Of a stretch of DNA of 64,000 nucleotides, positions 1 through 8,723 are shown in pieces. Each line of letters starts with the position of its first letter. The first letter of the stretch is position 1. The notes beneath the pieces are model-generated. The model saw nothing but the letters and a program-made list of their open reading frames with translations, was not told the DNA's origin and did no database searches. Location of the stretch: contig CAVGIJ010000009.1 of the NCBI GenBank assembly GCA_963629305.1, forward strand, positions 19,223 through 83,222. The letters are read 5' to 3'. The translations under genes and the position numbers were made by a program. The DNA is from UBA1227 sp963629305 (GTDB lineage Bacteria > Bacillota > Clostridia > Oscillospirales > Acutalibacteraceae).

Positions 1-479
1 TGGAAAAGATGCTTATAAGAGGCGTAACAAACGACACGGATGTCGCAAGAATTTCAGTTATCAAGTTACCGGATACTCCGGGTGTTGCTTTCAAACTCTT
101 CTCAAAGCTTGCGGCAAAGAAGATAAATGTAGATATCATTCTTCAGTCTGTAGGACGTGACGGAACAAAAGATATTACATTTACAGTTGAAGCCGCACAC
201 GGAGATCTTGCAAAAGAAACCGTGCTCAATACATTCCCTGATTTGTCAGAAGATGATATCATCATCGACACAAACGTTGCCAAGGTTTCCATCGTCGGAA
301 CAGGAATGGAAACTCACCCCGGAACTGCATCTCAGATGTTCGAAGCTCTCTATGATGCGGGAATCAATATTCAGATGATCTCAACAAGTGAAATCAAAAT
401 TTCCGTGCTTGTTGACAAAAAGGACGGAGACAAGGCTGTTTCCGCCGTTCATGCATCCTTCTTCCCGGATGACAACTGA
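1..479 (+). CDS. lysC: Aspartokinase, C-terminal ACT domains (5' end outside window)
   Basis: This is the 3' end of an aspartate kinase gene, which phosphorylates aspartate at the head of the lysine, threonine and methionine pathway. The reading frame is open to the left edge (from base 3), so the ATG at 9 is internal. Two ACT domains are visible: the first includes LPDTPGVAFKLFSKL and NVDIILQS, the second GMETHPGTASQMFEAL and INIQMISTSEIKISVL. These match the tandem regulatory domains that bind lysine or threonine in class-II aspartokinases. The kinase domain lies outside the window, so isozyme and feedback effector cannot be told. A hairpin follows the stop codon. Confidence 0.93.
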   Translation, partial: EKMLIRGVTNDTDVARISVIKLPDTPGVAFKLFSKLAAKKINVDIILQSVGRDGTKDITFTVEAAHGDLAKETVLNTFPDLSEDDIIIDTNVAKVSIVGTGMETHPGTASQMFEALYDAGINIQMISTSEIKISVLVDKKDGDKAVSAVHASFFPDDN

Positions 480-510
480 TTTGAATTCATAATGACAGAA
501 TAACAAGCAA

Positions 511-555
511 AATCCCACGCAAAAAGCTTAAAGCCATTGCGTGGGATTATTTTTG
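511..555. terminator. Intrinsic terminator between lysC and argS
   Basis: A 12-bp perfect stem (AATCCCACGCAA, 511-522, with TTGCGTGGGATT, 538-549) is followed by a T-rich tract on the plus strand. The minus strand also has a short T-rich stretch after the stem, so it may stop both converging genes. Confidence 0.8.
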
Positions 556-572
556 TCTGTGTATCGACTAAA

Positions 573-2315
573 TCACATACTCTCGGGCACCGTGATCTTC
601 ATCATTGTAAGAACGTTCTTAAGTACATTCTTTACGCAAAGGCAAAGGTGTATACGTGCACGTCTGAGCGATTCATCATCAACATTTACACGACATGCAT
701 TGTAGAACTTGTGGAACAATGTTGCCAGTTCTATGGCATAACGCGTGATTCTTGCAGGGTCATAATTCTTCGCGGCAATTATAACTTCATCCGTAAGCGA
801 TGAGAGATGGCGTATAAGCTCACGCTCCTCCGGTGCTGTGAGAAGGTCAAGTTCTTCTGATGTTGCCTCACCGACATCTACACCATCAGCTTCAAGTTTA
901 CGCAGTATACTGCAAATTCTCGCATGGGCATACTGACAATAATAAACCGGGTTTTGCGAGCTCTGCTCAACGGCAAGGTCAAGGTCAAATTCCATCTGTG
1001 AGCCCGCCTCACGCATGTTGAAGAGAAAACGAACCGCGTCTATGGGAATCTCATCGAGAAGGTCCACAAGAGTAATAGCTTTACCGGTACGCTTCGACAT
1101 ACGAACAGCCTCTCCGCCTCTTGTAAGACGCACAAGCTGCATGAGAACAACATCCAGCTTGTCACCGCCGAGACCGAGCGCTTCAAGTGCGCCCTTCATT
1201 CTCGCAACGTGGCCGTGATGATCCGCTCCCCATACATCGATATTCCTTGTAAATCCTCTGTTTATCTTATTGCGATGATAAGCAATGTCCGCCGCAAAAT
1301 AAGTCGGATTTCCGTTTGCACGTACAAGTACATCGTCCTTTAAGTCGAGTTTCTCTATCTCTTCGTCACTCTTTCCCTGCGCCTTGAGGATTTCCGTCTG
1401 TACCTGTATATTTTTGTACCAAAGTGCTCCGTCTTTTTCATAAGTGAGCCCTTTTTTTGTCATTTCATCTATGGTATCTTTTACTTCGCCGTCACCGTGA
1501 AGTATGCTCTCATTGAACCAGGTATCGTAAATAATACGGTATTTTTCCATTGCCGCTTTCATGTTGGCAATATTTTTCGGAAGAGCGTAATCAACGAGGG
1601 CCCTGCGCCTTACGTCTTCACTCTCATTCAAATATTTATCTCCGTATTCACCGGCAAATTCCTCTGCAAGCACACGGATATCGTCTCCGTGGTAACTGTC
1701 CTCCGGAAGCTCCACTGCATCCTCACCGAGGAAATGCTGTCTGTAGCGGACATCAAGAGAAAGGCCGAATTTATCTATCTGGTTTCCGGCATCATTTATG
1801 TAAAACTCACGGGACACGTCATATCCTGCAAAGTCAAGTACCGCAGCAAGGCAGTCTCCGAGAGCACCGCCGCGTGCATTTCCCATATGCATAGGTCCTG
1901 TCGGATTGGCCGAAACGAACTCAACCAGCACTTTTTCGCCATTGCCGTAGCTGCTCTTCCCGTAGTTGTCGCCCTTTTCAAGTATGTCGGAAAGAATATC
2001 AGAATAGTATCTGTCAGAGAGGTAAAAATTCATAAAGCCCGGCCCTGCAACATCAACCTTTTCAAAATAAGTACCGTCAAGGTTTATTTTTCCGGCAATG
2101 AGCTCCGCAGACCTTCTCGGCGGCATTGACCAAACCTTTGAATTTACCATAGCGACATTGGCTGAAAAGTCTCCGTTTTGCCTGTCTGCGGGAACCTCAG
2201 TCTTATACTCCCGTATGTCGCCGACCGGAAGTTCTCCGGACTCAACCAAAGCGGATACCGCTTTATTTATGATACCAAAAAGTTGAGTTCTAACATTGCT
2301 TACTATAACTGACAT
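573..2315 (-). CDS. argS: Arginyl-tRNA synthetase
   Basis: Class-I aminoacyl-tRNA synthetase that charges tRNA-Arg in the cytosol. The 580-residue length is normal. The N-terminal Add1 region is followed by the HIGH signature as HMGN at residues 143-146 (ANPTGPMHMGNARGG), a KMSKS-like MSKRTG, and a DALR-type anticodon-binding tail. The start at 2315 has a GGGAG site nine bases upstream. The coding region overlaps the end of the upstream DUF1934 gene by 13 bases, so the two are probably translationally coupled. A DUF1934 gene beside argS is also known from Bacillus (ywiB). It converges on lysC. Confidence 0.97.
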   Translation of the reverse strand: MSVIVSNVRTQLFGIINKAVSALVESGELPVGDIREYKTEVPADRQNGDFSANVAMVNSKVWSMPPRRSAELIAGKINLDGTYFEKVDVAGPGFMNFYLSDRYYSDILSDILEKGDNYGKSSYGNGEKVLVEFVSANPTGPMHMGNARGGALGDCLAAVLDFAGYDVSREFYINDAGNQIDKFGLSLDVRYRQHFLGEDAVELPEDSYHGDDIRVLAEEFAGEYGDKYLNESEDVRRRALVDYALPKNIANMKAAMEKYRIIYDTWFNESILHGDGEVKDTIDEMTKKGLTYEKDGALWYKNIQVQTEILKAQGKSDEEIEKLDLKDDVLVRANGNPTYFAADIAYHRNKINRGFTRNIDVWGADHHGHVARMKGALEALGLGGDKLDVVLMQLVRLTRGGEAVRMSKRTGKAITLVDLLDEIPIDAVRFLFNMREAGSQMEFDLDLAVEQSSQNPVYYCQYAHARICSILRKLEADGVDVGEATSEELDLLTAPEERELIRHLSSLTDEVIIAAKNYDPARITRYAIELATLFHKFYNACRVNVDDESLRRARIHLCLCVKNVLKNVLTMMKITVPESM

Positions 2316-2761
2316 TTGTTTTTCTCTCCCGCTCTTTTTACATTTATTTTCAATTCATTCTCGGAAATTTCTCCGCCGCCGACATCAAGTGAGTAAGCAA
2401 ACGTAAGATCTCCGCCCATATTTTCCATTGACGAATTGATCTCATGCGCATACACTCCCATAAGAAGGCTTCCGTAAGGCGTTTCATAACAACAGTTATG
2501 TCTCTTTCCGCACTCAAGTATAAGTTCCGTAGAAAAATCTCCCCCGCGAAGCATTCGTACCGAACCCGGTTCATTCACGAATATTTCCGTAACCGTTCCG
2601 GCAAAGTCTCCCGCATGTTCCGCGTAGCAAATGGTGTAACCTCCGTTTGTAAGATCAAGGTTACCCATAAGCTCGGTTTTTGACTCACTGGTTTCCCCGC
2701 CTATGGTATGCTTGTCATATATGGTTATTTTATAATTTTCAGCTATTTCTTCCGGTTGCAT
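2303..2761 (-). CDS. DUF1934 (YwiB-like) small beta-barrel protein
   Basis: Predicted cytosolic protein of about 152 residues resembling the DUF1934/YwiB family of calycin-like barrels of unknown function. The matching features are the early YKITIYDKH, the central GSVRMLRGGDFSTELILE and the tail LTFAYSLDVGG. I start it at 2761, where GGGAG at the very end of ddl gives a well-spaced ribosome site. Longer in-frame starts at 2776 and 2809 would overlap ddl. The family commonly sits beside argS, which it does here. It forms an operon ddl-DUF1934-argS on the minus strand. Confidence 0.8.
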   Translation of the reverse strand: MQPEEIAENYKITIYDKHTIGGETSESKTELMGNLDLTNGGYTICYAEHAGDFAGTVTEIFVNEPGSVRMLRGGDFSTELILECGKRHNCCYETPYGSLLMGVYAHEINSSMENMGGDLTFAYSLDVGGGEISENELKINVKRAGEKNKCQL

Positions 2762-2766
2762 CTGAT

Positions 2767-3828
2767 TTACTCCCATCTTTTTTCGGCAAGTGATAAAAGG
2801 ATATCGCAAAGTTCTGTGTAAGAAATGCCGGCAGCTTCTATCATCTTCGGATACATACTTATCGATGTAAATCCCGGTATGGTATTTATCTCATTGAAAA
2901 GAACCCTGTTGTCCTTCTTTGTTACAAAGAAATCCACTCTTGAAAATCCGCTGCCGCCGAGTGCCTTGAAAACTCTGACTGCTTCTTTTGCAATCTCATC
3001 GCGGATTTTTTCCGAAACAAGTGCAGGTATATTCAGAAGGCTTGCGGCATTCGAATATTTTGCATCATAATCATAGAATTCATTCGCCGGTGTTATCTGT
3101 CCGACTACACCTGTTTTAACTTCATCGTTTCCGAGAACCGCGCACTCAACCTCAAATCCGTCAATGAATTCCTCAAAGAGCACTCTGGTATCATGTTTAA
3201 ACGCAAGTTCCAGCGCCCCTTTAAGTTCTTCATAATTATGCGCTTTTGAAATACCTACGGAAGAGCCTGCATTTGCCGGTTTGACAAAAATGGGATACCC
3301 GAGATTGTCGCCTATAGCTTCAAGTGATTTTACACCCGAATCAAATTCGTATTTTGTGATATAGTCCCACTTTGCCTGCGGAATATGATTTCTGTCGGCG
3401 ACGGTATTGGTAAGAATTTTATCCATGGAAACAGCACTGGAGGTCATGTCGCATCCCACATACGGTATACCCGCAAGCTGGAAAAGCCCCTGAATGGTTC
3501 CGTCCTCACCGTTTTTTCCGTGAAGAACGGGAAATGCAACATCTATTCTTATGTTTTCGTATGTACCTTCATGGAGTACGGTTACACCGTGAACACTGCG
3601 ATCAGGAGAGACAAATGCCATTTTTCTTGTTCCCGTGGTAAGCCATTTATCTTCCGGCAATGCATCCACCGGTCCGTCATACAGATACCACTTGCCTTCT
3701 TTTGTTATTCCCATCATATACACGTTGTATTTTTTTCTGTCCATATTTTCAAGTACAGATGACGCAGATACGACGGATACATCGTGTTCGCTGGAGCAAC
3801 CGCCGAAAACAACCAATACGTTTTTCAT
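2767..3828 (-). CDS. ddl: D-alanine--D-alanine ligase
   Basis: ATP-grasp ligase that joins two D-alanines for peptidoglycan precursors. Visible features are the N-terminal FGGCSSEHDVSVVSA, the HGKNGEDGTIQGLFQLAGIP substrate loop, the VKPANAGSSVGISK ATP-binding stretch, and the C-terminal LFNEINTIPGFTSISMYPKM, which carries the Mg-binding Glu and Asn. About 353 residues is usual. I chose ATG 3828, with GGAAG upstream; a GTG at 3846 is an alternative. First gene of the minus-strand operon, divergent from the gene at 3985. Confidence 0.96.
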   Translation of the reverse strand: MKNVLVVFGGCSSEHDVSVVSASSVLENMDRKKYNVYMMGITKEGKWYLYDGPVDALPEDKWLTTGTRKMAFVSPDRSVHGVTVLHEGTYENIRIDVAFPVLHGKNGEDGTIQGLFQLAGIPYVGCDMTSSAVSMDKILTNTVADRNHIPQAKWDYITKYEFDSGVKSLEAIGDNLGYPIFVKPANAGSSVGISKAHNYEELKGALELAFKHDTRVLFEEFIDGFEVECAVLGNDEVKTGVVGQITPANEFYDYDAKYSNAASLLNIPALVSEKIRDEIAKEAVRVFKALGGSGFSRVDFFVTKKDNRVLFNEINTIPGFTSISMYPKMIEAAGISYTELCDILLSLAEKRWE

Positions 3829-3921
3829 GTTTGAGACCACTTCCACTTAAAAATGTCTTTTGATATATATTTGGTTATATATATTAACATATCATATTAC
3901 TCACTTCAACAAAAAATGTTA

Positions 3922-3950
3922 ATGACAAACCCATATTCATGTGATAGAAT
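3922..3950 (+). promoter_or_regulatory. Putative sigma-A promoter for the 3985 gene
   Basis: ATGACA (3922-3927) and TAGAAT (3945-3950) are separated by 17 bases in the divergent gap, 35 bases before the start codon. GGAGG at 3966-3970 lies between. Confidence 0.5.
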
Positions 3951-3984
3951 GGTTCTACTAGTTTTGGAGGTAGAGACGCAAATT

Positions 3985-4881
3985 ATGGTTTCAAGAAAAG
4001 ATACAAAACTCACACTTATAAAGTCTGTTGACGGCACAATGAAGGCCGCAGGTCTTGCACAGGAAGGCAAGATAAACGACGCAGATGAAAACATTGCATT
4101 GAAATACACAGGTGATACCGGAGAAGTATCGATTGAGCTTTCCGACAACGTTTTAAGCGTTGCCTGCAAAAAGGACGACGGAGACTTCCGTACGGTTTCA
4201 CAGATCCTTTTTGAATGTGATGATGAAGACTTTGACATAAAGGATATCAAATATTCCGCAAATGAAATTTCCGAGAGTGTCTCATCTTTTTTCGGAACAG
4301 AATGCGTTTATGATACCCAGGAAAACAAAAATTCAGCTGCAAAGTCCGGCAAAGGCGCAAAAGGCGACGTTGCCATGACACCTGAAATAGAAGAATTCCT
4401 TGCTAAGGGTAAAAAGAAAAATAAAAAAGAAAGCACTGTTACATACGAGCCTGAGAATCTTGCGAATCGTATGGAAAATATTTTCCCGGTGCTCAAAGGT
4501 GAACTTGATAAAAACATTGAAAAATACGGAACATTTTTATCAGAGGAGTACTTTGAAACTCTCGTAACCCCGAAGATAGTTGAAACAATAAAGCTTGAGG
4601 ACAAGCCGGTTCTCAAAAAAATCTTCAACGCTTTCAATATATTCTTTGACGAGGGCGACAACGACATGCAAAGTCTGATTGTGGTTTCTATACTCGGCGT
4701 AAGCTTTGCAAACGACGATACATTGCTCCCCAAATGCGAGAAGTATATGTCCGAATTACTGTATGAAGGTGTTACACCGGTTGTTCAGTACCTCAAAACG
4801 TCCACCGGCAAGAGGAAGATAAAAGATCTTGAAAACCCAAAGCCGTATGTTCCCAAAAAGTTCGGAAAAAACAAAGAATAA
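3985..4881 (+). CDS. Unrecognised soluble protein with a basic linker
   Basis: A protein of about 298 residues that I cannot assign. The frame is open back to 3853, but I start at ATG 3985 because GGAGG lies just upstream and the earlier stretch holds the promoter. The N-terminal ~110 residues look like a beta-rich domain. A basic, low-complexity linker (AKGKKKNKKES) then joins a helical C-terminal half that ends in a proline- and lysine-rich tail (NPKPYVPKKFGKNKE). No signal peptide or membrane segment is visible, so it is probably cytosolic. It stands alone between its own promoter and terminator. Confidence 0.8.
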   Translation: MVSRKDTKLTLIKSVDGTMKAAGLAQEGKINDADENIALKYTGDTGEVSIELSDNVLSVACKKDDGDFRTVSQILFECDDEDFDIKDIKYSANEISESVSSFFGTECVYDTQENKNSAAKSGKGAKGDVAMTPEIEEFLAKGKKKNKKESTVTYEPENLANRMENIFPVLKGELDKNIEKYGTFLSEEYFETLVTPKIVETIKLEDKPVLKKIFNAFNIFFDEGDNDMQSLIVVSILGVSFANDDTLLPKCEKYMSELLYEGVTPVVQYLKTSTGKRKIKDLENPKPYVPKKFGKNKE

Positions 4882-4890
4882 AAATAATAA

Positions 4891-4930
4891 GAGAAAGACC
4901 CGCAAGCTTTTGCCTGCGGGTCTCTCCCTT
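4891..4930 (+). terminator. Intrinsic terminator
   Basis: Hairpin with ACCCGCA/TGCGGGT core and flanking GAGA/TCTC pairs, directly after the stop codon and ending in CCCTT. Confidence 0.75.
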
Positions 4931-5092
4931 ATAAAACGAAGGGGCAAAGAAGATATCAAAATTTAAGTATATTCCTAAACCAAGTGCAATTATATCAAAC
5001 GTCCTCTTTTATGTCAAATCCTTATTCTTCTTAGAAATTTTGCCCCCCTCTTTATTATGAATATATTAATCAATATTCCAAAAAAAATACAA

Positions 5093-5121
5093 TTGTAAAA
5101 CTTATCTCTTTATGCTATAAT
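5093..5121 (+). promoter_or_regulatory. Strong sigma-A-type promoter for the DUF362 gene
   Basis: TTGTAA (5093-5098), a 17-base spacer and a consensus TATAAT (5116-5121). An AAGGGGG ribosome site follows just before the ATG at 5176. Confidence 0.75.
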
Positions 5122-5175
5122 TTTTGGTGCATTTTAGAGCGTAAAAATTTATAAACTTTTAAGGGGGACTTTTTA

Positions 5176-6882
5176 ATGGCAAAAAGTTACGTAATCCTTA
5201 AAGATGCTCCTGTAATGGACTACTCAAAGGATTTTGTTGCACTTCCCGAAAATTACGGAACTTATGACTACTTCCACAGAGAAGACATAAAGGCTATCCG
5301 TGAAACGGTTTTTGCGGCACTTAACGAACTCAATGAAAAGACTAACTTTGCCGAGGAGATGGCAAAATACGAGAAGGTTATCATCAAACCTAACCTTGTA
5401 AACGTTTTCCACAACTCAGGATTCTACGACAAAGACGGAAAAACAGACTTTCCCGAAACTACCGACCCTCGTGTATTCGAGGCTGTTGTAGCATGGGTAA
5501 AAGACTACAATCCTAACATCATAATTGCAGAGTCATCGGGAAAACCTTTCCCTGCAGCTGCTTCTTTCAAAATTACTCATTATGACTGGATTGCAAGACA
5601 GTACAACACAGAACTTGTTCCTCTTGAGAGAAGACCTGTTGTACGTTACATGTGTCCAAAGGCCGAGGTTCAAAAAGAAATCCTTATTCCGGACACATTT
5701 GATGACATTGTAAACGGAAAAGCATTCTACATCTCAGTTCCTAAGATGAAGACAAACATCTACACAGGTGTTACTCTCGGATTCAAGAACGCTATGGGTA
5801 CTATTCCGTACTTCCTTCGCGAGCGCAACCATACTCATGATATCAACAAGAAGCTTGCTGATATGCTCTATCTCTTCAAGCCAAACCTTACCGTTATCGA
5901 CGGTATCATCGGCGGTGAAGGAAATACACCTGCTCCTGTTGATCCCGTTGACGTACATATGATCGTTGCTTCAAACCAGTCTGTTGAAGCTGACCGTATT
6001 ACAACATACATGATGGGCTTTGACCCGAACGAAAACAAGCTTATCCAGGAAGCTGACAAACGTGGATTCGGCGACAAGGATGTTGAAATTGTAGGTAACG
6101 TTCGCGTTACACCTTTCAGACCCGCTTGTCCGTCTGTTATGCGCGGAGAGATCCACGACAAGTTCCCGGGTATAGTAGGTCTTGCAGGACATACGCTTCC
6201 TGGCGCACCTGAAATAAAAGATAAAGATACAGTTACACCTGACATGGCTTTTGCTCTTGAGCAGGCATGCGTAGGCGGTTGCCTTTCATCAATAGGCATG
6301 GGATTTGCATCTGCTCTCTACGGACCTGCAAAGCCGCACAATCCGGACCTCTTTGTTGTTGAAGGACCGGGTGTTGAGATTGACGGCGTACGTTATTGGT
6401 TTGACAGAGACGGAAAGCCATATACAAAGGAAGACATCGTAAACGGCGGAAAGAAAATCATGGTTATGGGTAAATGCTGCGGCGAAGACATGCTCAGCAT
6501 TGCCGACTATCCTATCAGAGGCTGCTGCGACCCTGCAGAGTGCCTCAACGCAACGCAGAACGCTCTCGGAGTTGTAAACCCACAGCTTCGTCCTTGGGGC
6601 AATACATCTCTTATTCCTATAGCTGTTCCGAACCTTGTAGGAACTATGGTTTACAGAGCTAAGTGGATTCTTCAGGGCAAAGCCGTTGACGTTCCACGCA
6701 AGCATGAGGACAGAATCTTCGAACTTCCGCAGCTTTCAGCAGAGGACGCTCAGAAGGATTACATCTCATGGCCTATTCCTCCGCTTACTCCAAGCGAGAA
6801 GCTCAGCAGCATAGCAGATATGCTTAACTTCGCAGGCTCTCTCACAGGAATGCCGGGAGCTATCAAATATTACAAGAAATAA
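5176..6882 (+). CDS. DUF362-family protein, large form
   Basis: A 568-residue protein whose first ~300 residues match the DUF362 family: VIIKPNLVNVF near residue 75, IIIAESSGKPF near 118, a KMKTNIYTGVTLGFKNAMG segment near 195, and LTVIDGIIGGEGNTPAPV. DUF362 proteins are often found with iron-sulfur or redox enzymes, and their activity is mostly unknown. The C-terminal ~250 residues are an extension containing cysteine pairs (ACVGGC, GKCCGED, RGCCDPAEC). No CxxCxxC ferredoxin motif is present. No signal peptide. It is monocistronic with a near-consensus promoter, strong ribosome site and its own terminator, which suggests high expression. Confidence 0.85.
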   Translation: MAKSYVILKDAPVMDYSKDFVALPENYGTYDYFHREDIKAIRETVFAALNELNEKTNFAEEMAKYEKVIIKPNLVNVFHNSGFYDKDGKTDFPETTDPRVFEAVVAWVKDYNPNIIIAESSGKPFPAAASFKITHYDWIARQYNTELVPLERRPVVRYMCPKAEVQKEILIPDTFDDIVNGKAFYISVPKMKTNIYTGVTLGFKNAMGTIPYFLRERNHTHDINKKLADMLYLFKPNLTVIDGIIGGEGNTPAPVDPVDVHMIVASNQSVEADRITTYMMGFDPNENKLIQEADKRGFGDKDVEIVGNVRVTPFRPACPSVMRGEIHDKFPGIVGLAGHTLPGAPEIKDKDTVTPDMAFALEQACVGGCLSSIGMGFASALYGPAKPHNPDLFVVEGPGVEIDGVRYWFDRDGKPYTKEDIVNGGKKIMVMGKCCGEDMLSIADYPIRGCCDPAECLNATQNALGVVNPQLRPWGNTSLIPIAVPNLVGTMVYRAKWILQGKAVDVPRKHEDRIFELPQLSAEDAQKDYISWPIPPLTPSEKLSSIADMLNFAGSLTGMPGAIKYYKK

Positions 6883-6907
6883 TCAAACAATAAACGGCTA
6901 CAGTTTT

Positions 6908-6958
6908 TGGGGGCAATCACTAAGGCGTAAGACCTTGTGGTTGCTCCCTTCGTTTTTC
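6908..6958 (+). terminator. Intrinsic terminator
   Basis: GGGGGCAATCAC pairs with GTGGTTGCTCCC (one G-U pair and one mismatch) across an 18-base loop and is followed by TTCGTTTTTCTT. Confidence 0.75.
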
Positions 6959-6981
6959 TTAATTTTTAACTTTTGCCCGTC

Positions 6982-7010
6982 TTGTTTTATCACGTCATAT
7001 TGTGTAAAAT
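6982..7010 (+). promoter_or_regulatory. Putative promoter for the MltG-like gene
   Basis: TTGTTT (6982-6987), a 17-base spacer and TAAAAT (7005-7010). Transcription would start near 7017, which rules out the earlier in-frame ATGs as starts. Confidence 0.6.
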
Positions 7011-7032
7011 GATGTTGTTAAAAAGACATAAA

Positions 7033-7896
7033 ATGAATTACGGAGTGATTGAAATTAATATATATGTAAAAAAGGCAATCTGCCTATGCCTCTCGCTTAT
7101 CATGTGCTCATTGCTCTTCGCCTGCGGTAAAAATGAAAACGATAACTCAGACACAACCGCGATACCCACAGTTAAGATCACCTTCCCCGAAGGCTATACC
7201 ATTCTTCAGATATCCGAAAAGCTTGAGGAAAACGGCGTATGCTCTGCAAGTGAGTTCAGAGAGCTTTGCAAAACGATCCCCGAGGGCTACAGTGCACTGC
7301 TTGGCGATATTGACACCTCAAACAAAATCTTCGCTCTTGAGGGTTATATCTTCCCGGACACATACGAGTTCTATGTAAACGAAGGAGCCAAAAATGCGCT
7401 TGCAAGATTCCTCTCAAATACAAGAAGTAAAATAACCGTCAGCTATTTCGACCGTGCGGAAGAGCTCGGCATGTCCATGAGCGAGGTATTCACTCTCGCA
7501 TCCATCATACAGAGTGAATGCAGTGATTCCGACGAAATGCCGAAGGTATCCTCTGTTTTCCACAACAGACTTGCCAATCAAGCCAACGGCTTCCCCTATC
7601 TCGGAAGCGATGTAACCCGCCATTACATTGAAAAGAAAATGAAAAGTTATATTGAGGAAAACAATCTTGACTATGATTCACTGTTTGCCGCATACTGCAC
7701 GAATGACGAGTACGACCTTAAAACCAAAGGGCTCCCGGCAGGCCCGGTATGTAATCCGGGAATTGCCGCAATAAATGCTACTCTTTGGCCGGATGAGGAT
7801 GACTATTATTACTTCTTTACGGATACTGACGGCGCTTTCCACTATCACAAAACCTACAGTGAATTTAAAAGTGACTGGAACAGTATAAGCAAATAA
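7033..7896 (+). CDS. mltG: MltG-like endolytic murein transglycosylase, lipoprotein form
   Basis: YceG/MltG family, which cuts nascent glycan strands at the membrane. Family features: a LysM-like segment (EGYTILQISEKLEENGV), ALEGYIFPDTYEFY, the catalytic region LASIIQSECSD (Glu expected to be catalytic), FHNRL, and the C-terminal KGLPAGPVCNPG. Instead of the usual single membrane anchor it has a lipoprotein-like signal ending LLFAC, followed by a polar serine/threonine stretch. The start is uncertain: ATG 7033 has no clear ribosome site. A GGAG at 7042-7045 is spaced for an ATT codon at 7054, which would give a compact signal peptide. A second copy elsewhere may do the housekeeping job. Confidence 0.85.
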   Translation: MNYGVIEINIYVKKAICLCLSLIMCSLLFACGKNENDNSDTTAIPTVKITFPEGYTILQISEKLEENGVCSASEFRELCKTIPEGYSALLGDIDTSNKIFALEGYIFPDTYEFYVNEGAKNALARFLSNTRSKITVSYFDRAEELGMSMSEVFTLASIIQSECSDSDEMPKVSSVFHNRLANQANGFPYLGSDVTRHYIEKKMKSYIEENNLDYDSLFAAYCTNDEYDLKTKGLPAGPVCNPGIAAINATLWPDEDDYYYFFTDTDGAFHYHKTYSEFKSDWNSISK

Positions 7897-7910
7897 GGAC
7901 GAGTGTATAT

Positions 7911-8723
7911 ATGAAAAAATTTATCTCGTGGAACGTAAACGGTATACGGGCGTGCGAAAAAAAGGGATTTCGTGAAAGCTTTGATTCTCTTGACGCCGAC
8001 ATCTTCTGCCTACAGGAAACAAAACTTCAAGAGGGTCAAATTTCACTTGAGCTTGACGGGTACAATCAATACTGGAATTACGCAGAGAAAAAAGGATATT
8101 CCGGAACTGCCGTATTTTCAAAAGAAAAGCCTTTGTCGGTTACATACGGACTCGGTTCGCCTGAGCACGACTGTGAGGGTCGCGCAATAACACTTGAATT
8201 TGAAAATTTCTACTTCATAACCGTATATGTACCAAATGCTCAAGAGGAACTTAAACGTCTTTCATTCCGCATGGAGTGGGAGGACATATTCCGCAACTAT
8301 GTCGTTAATCTCAACAAGAAAAAACCGGTTGTTTTTTGCGGCGACTTAAATGAATCACCATCAAGATGCAAATCGAAGCCAATAATAATTTGCGGTGATC
8401 TAAACGTTGCCGCAAGCGAGATTGATTTGAAAAATCCAAGAGCTAATATTGGTAAACCGGGTTTTTCGTACGAAGAGCGTGAAAAATTTCAACAACTGTT
8501 AAACTCAGGGTTTACGGATTCTTTTAGATATTTATATCCAGATAAAACAGGGGCCTATACTTGGTGGTCATATCGTGCCAAGGCACGGCAGAACAATGCC
8601 GGCTGGCGTATTGACTATTTCTTGACGTCTGACGATGTAAAGGATAAAATAATAGATTCAAAGATTCATTCTGATATTATGGGCAGCGATCACTGCCCCA
8701 TTGAACTGGATATCAATCTTTAA
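7911..8723 (+). CDS. exoA: Exodeoxyribonuclease III, chimera rebuilt by an inserted element
   Basis: AP endonuclease/3'-5' exonuclease of the ExoIII family, for base-excision repair. Catalytic elements are all present: WNVNG, LQETK, VYVPN, GDLN, WRIDYF and GSDHCP. Residues up to about 147 are host sequence. From the TTAAATG core (8346-8352) onward the gene belongs to the inserted prophage remnant. The donor part starts upstream of the equivalent point, so CGDLN occurs twice, with 18 extra residues (ESPSRCKSKPIIICGDLN) between the two copies. The total is 270 residues, about 18 longer than an uninterrupted gene would give. The displaced host 3' end lies at 12535-12855. Whether the duplication permits folding and activity is not visible here. 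Confidence 0.9.
   Translation: MKKFISWNVNGIRACEKKGFRESFDSLDADIFCLQETKLQEGQISLELDGYNQYWNYAEKKGYSGTAVFSKEKPLSVTYGLGSPEHDCEGRAITLEFENFYFITVYVPNAQEELKRLSFRMEWEDIFRNYVVNLNKKKPVVFCGDLNESPSRCKSKPIIICGDLNVAASEIDLKNPRANIGKPGFSYEEREKFQQLLNSGFTDSFRYLYPDKTGAYTWWSYRAKARQNNAGWRIDYFLTSDDVKDKIIDSKIHSDIMGSDHCPIELDINL
8346..8366. other. attL: host exoA / element junction
   Basis: Host GGCGAC is followed by core TTAAATG (8346-8352), then element bases and the arm ACCATCAAGA (8357-8366). The inferred crossover dinucleotide AA is at 8349-8350, the centre of the reconstructed attP palindrome. Confidence 0.88.

Noticed and set aside
1497..2129. A 210-codon open frame antisense to argS
   Set aside because: It lies inside the well-conserved ArgS coding region, has no ribosome site and matches no family.
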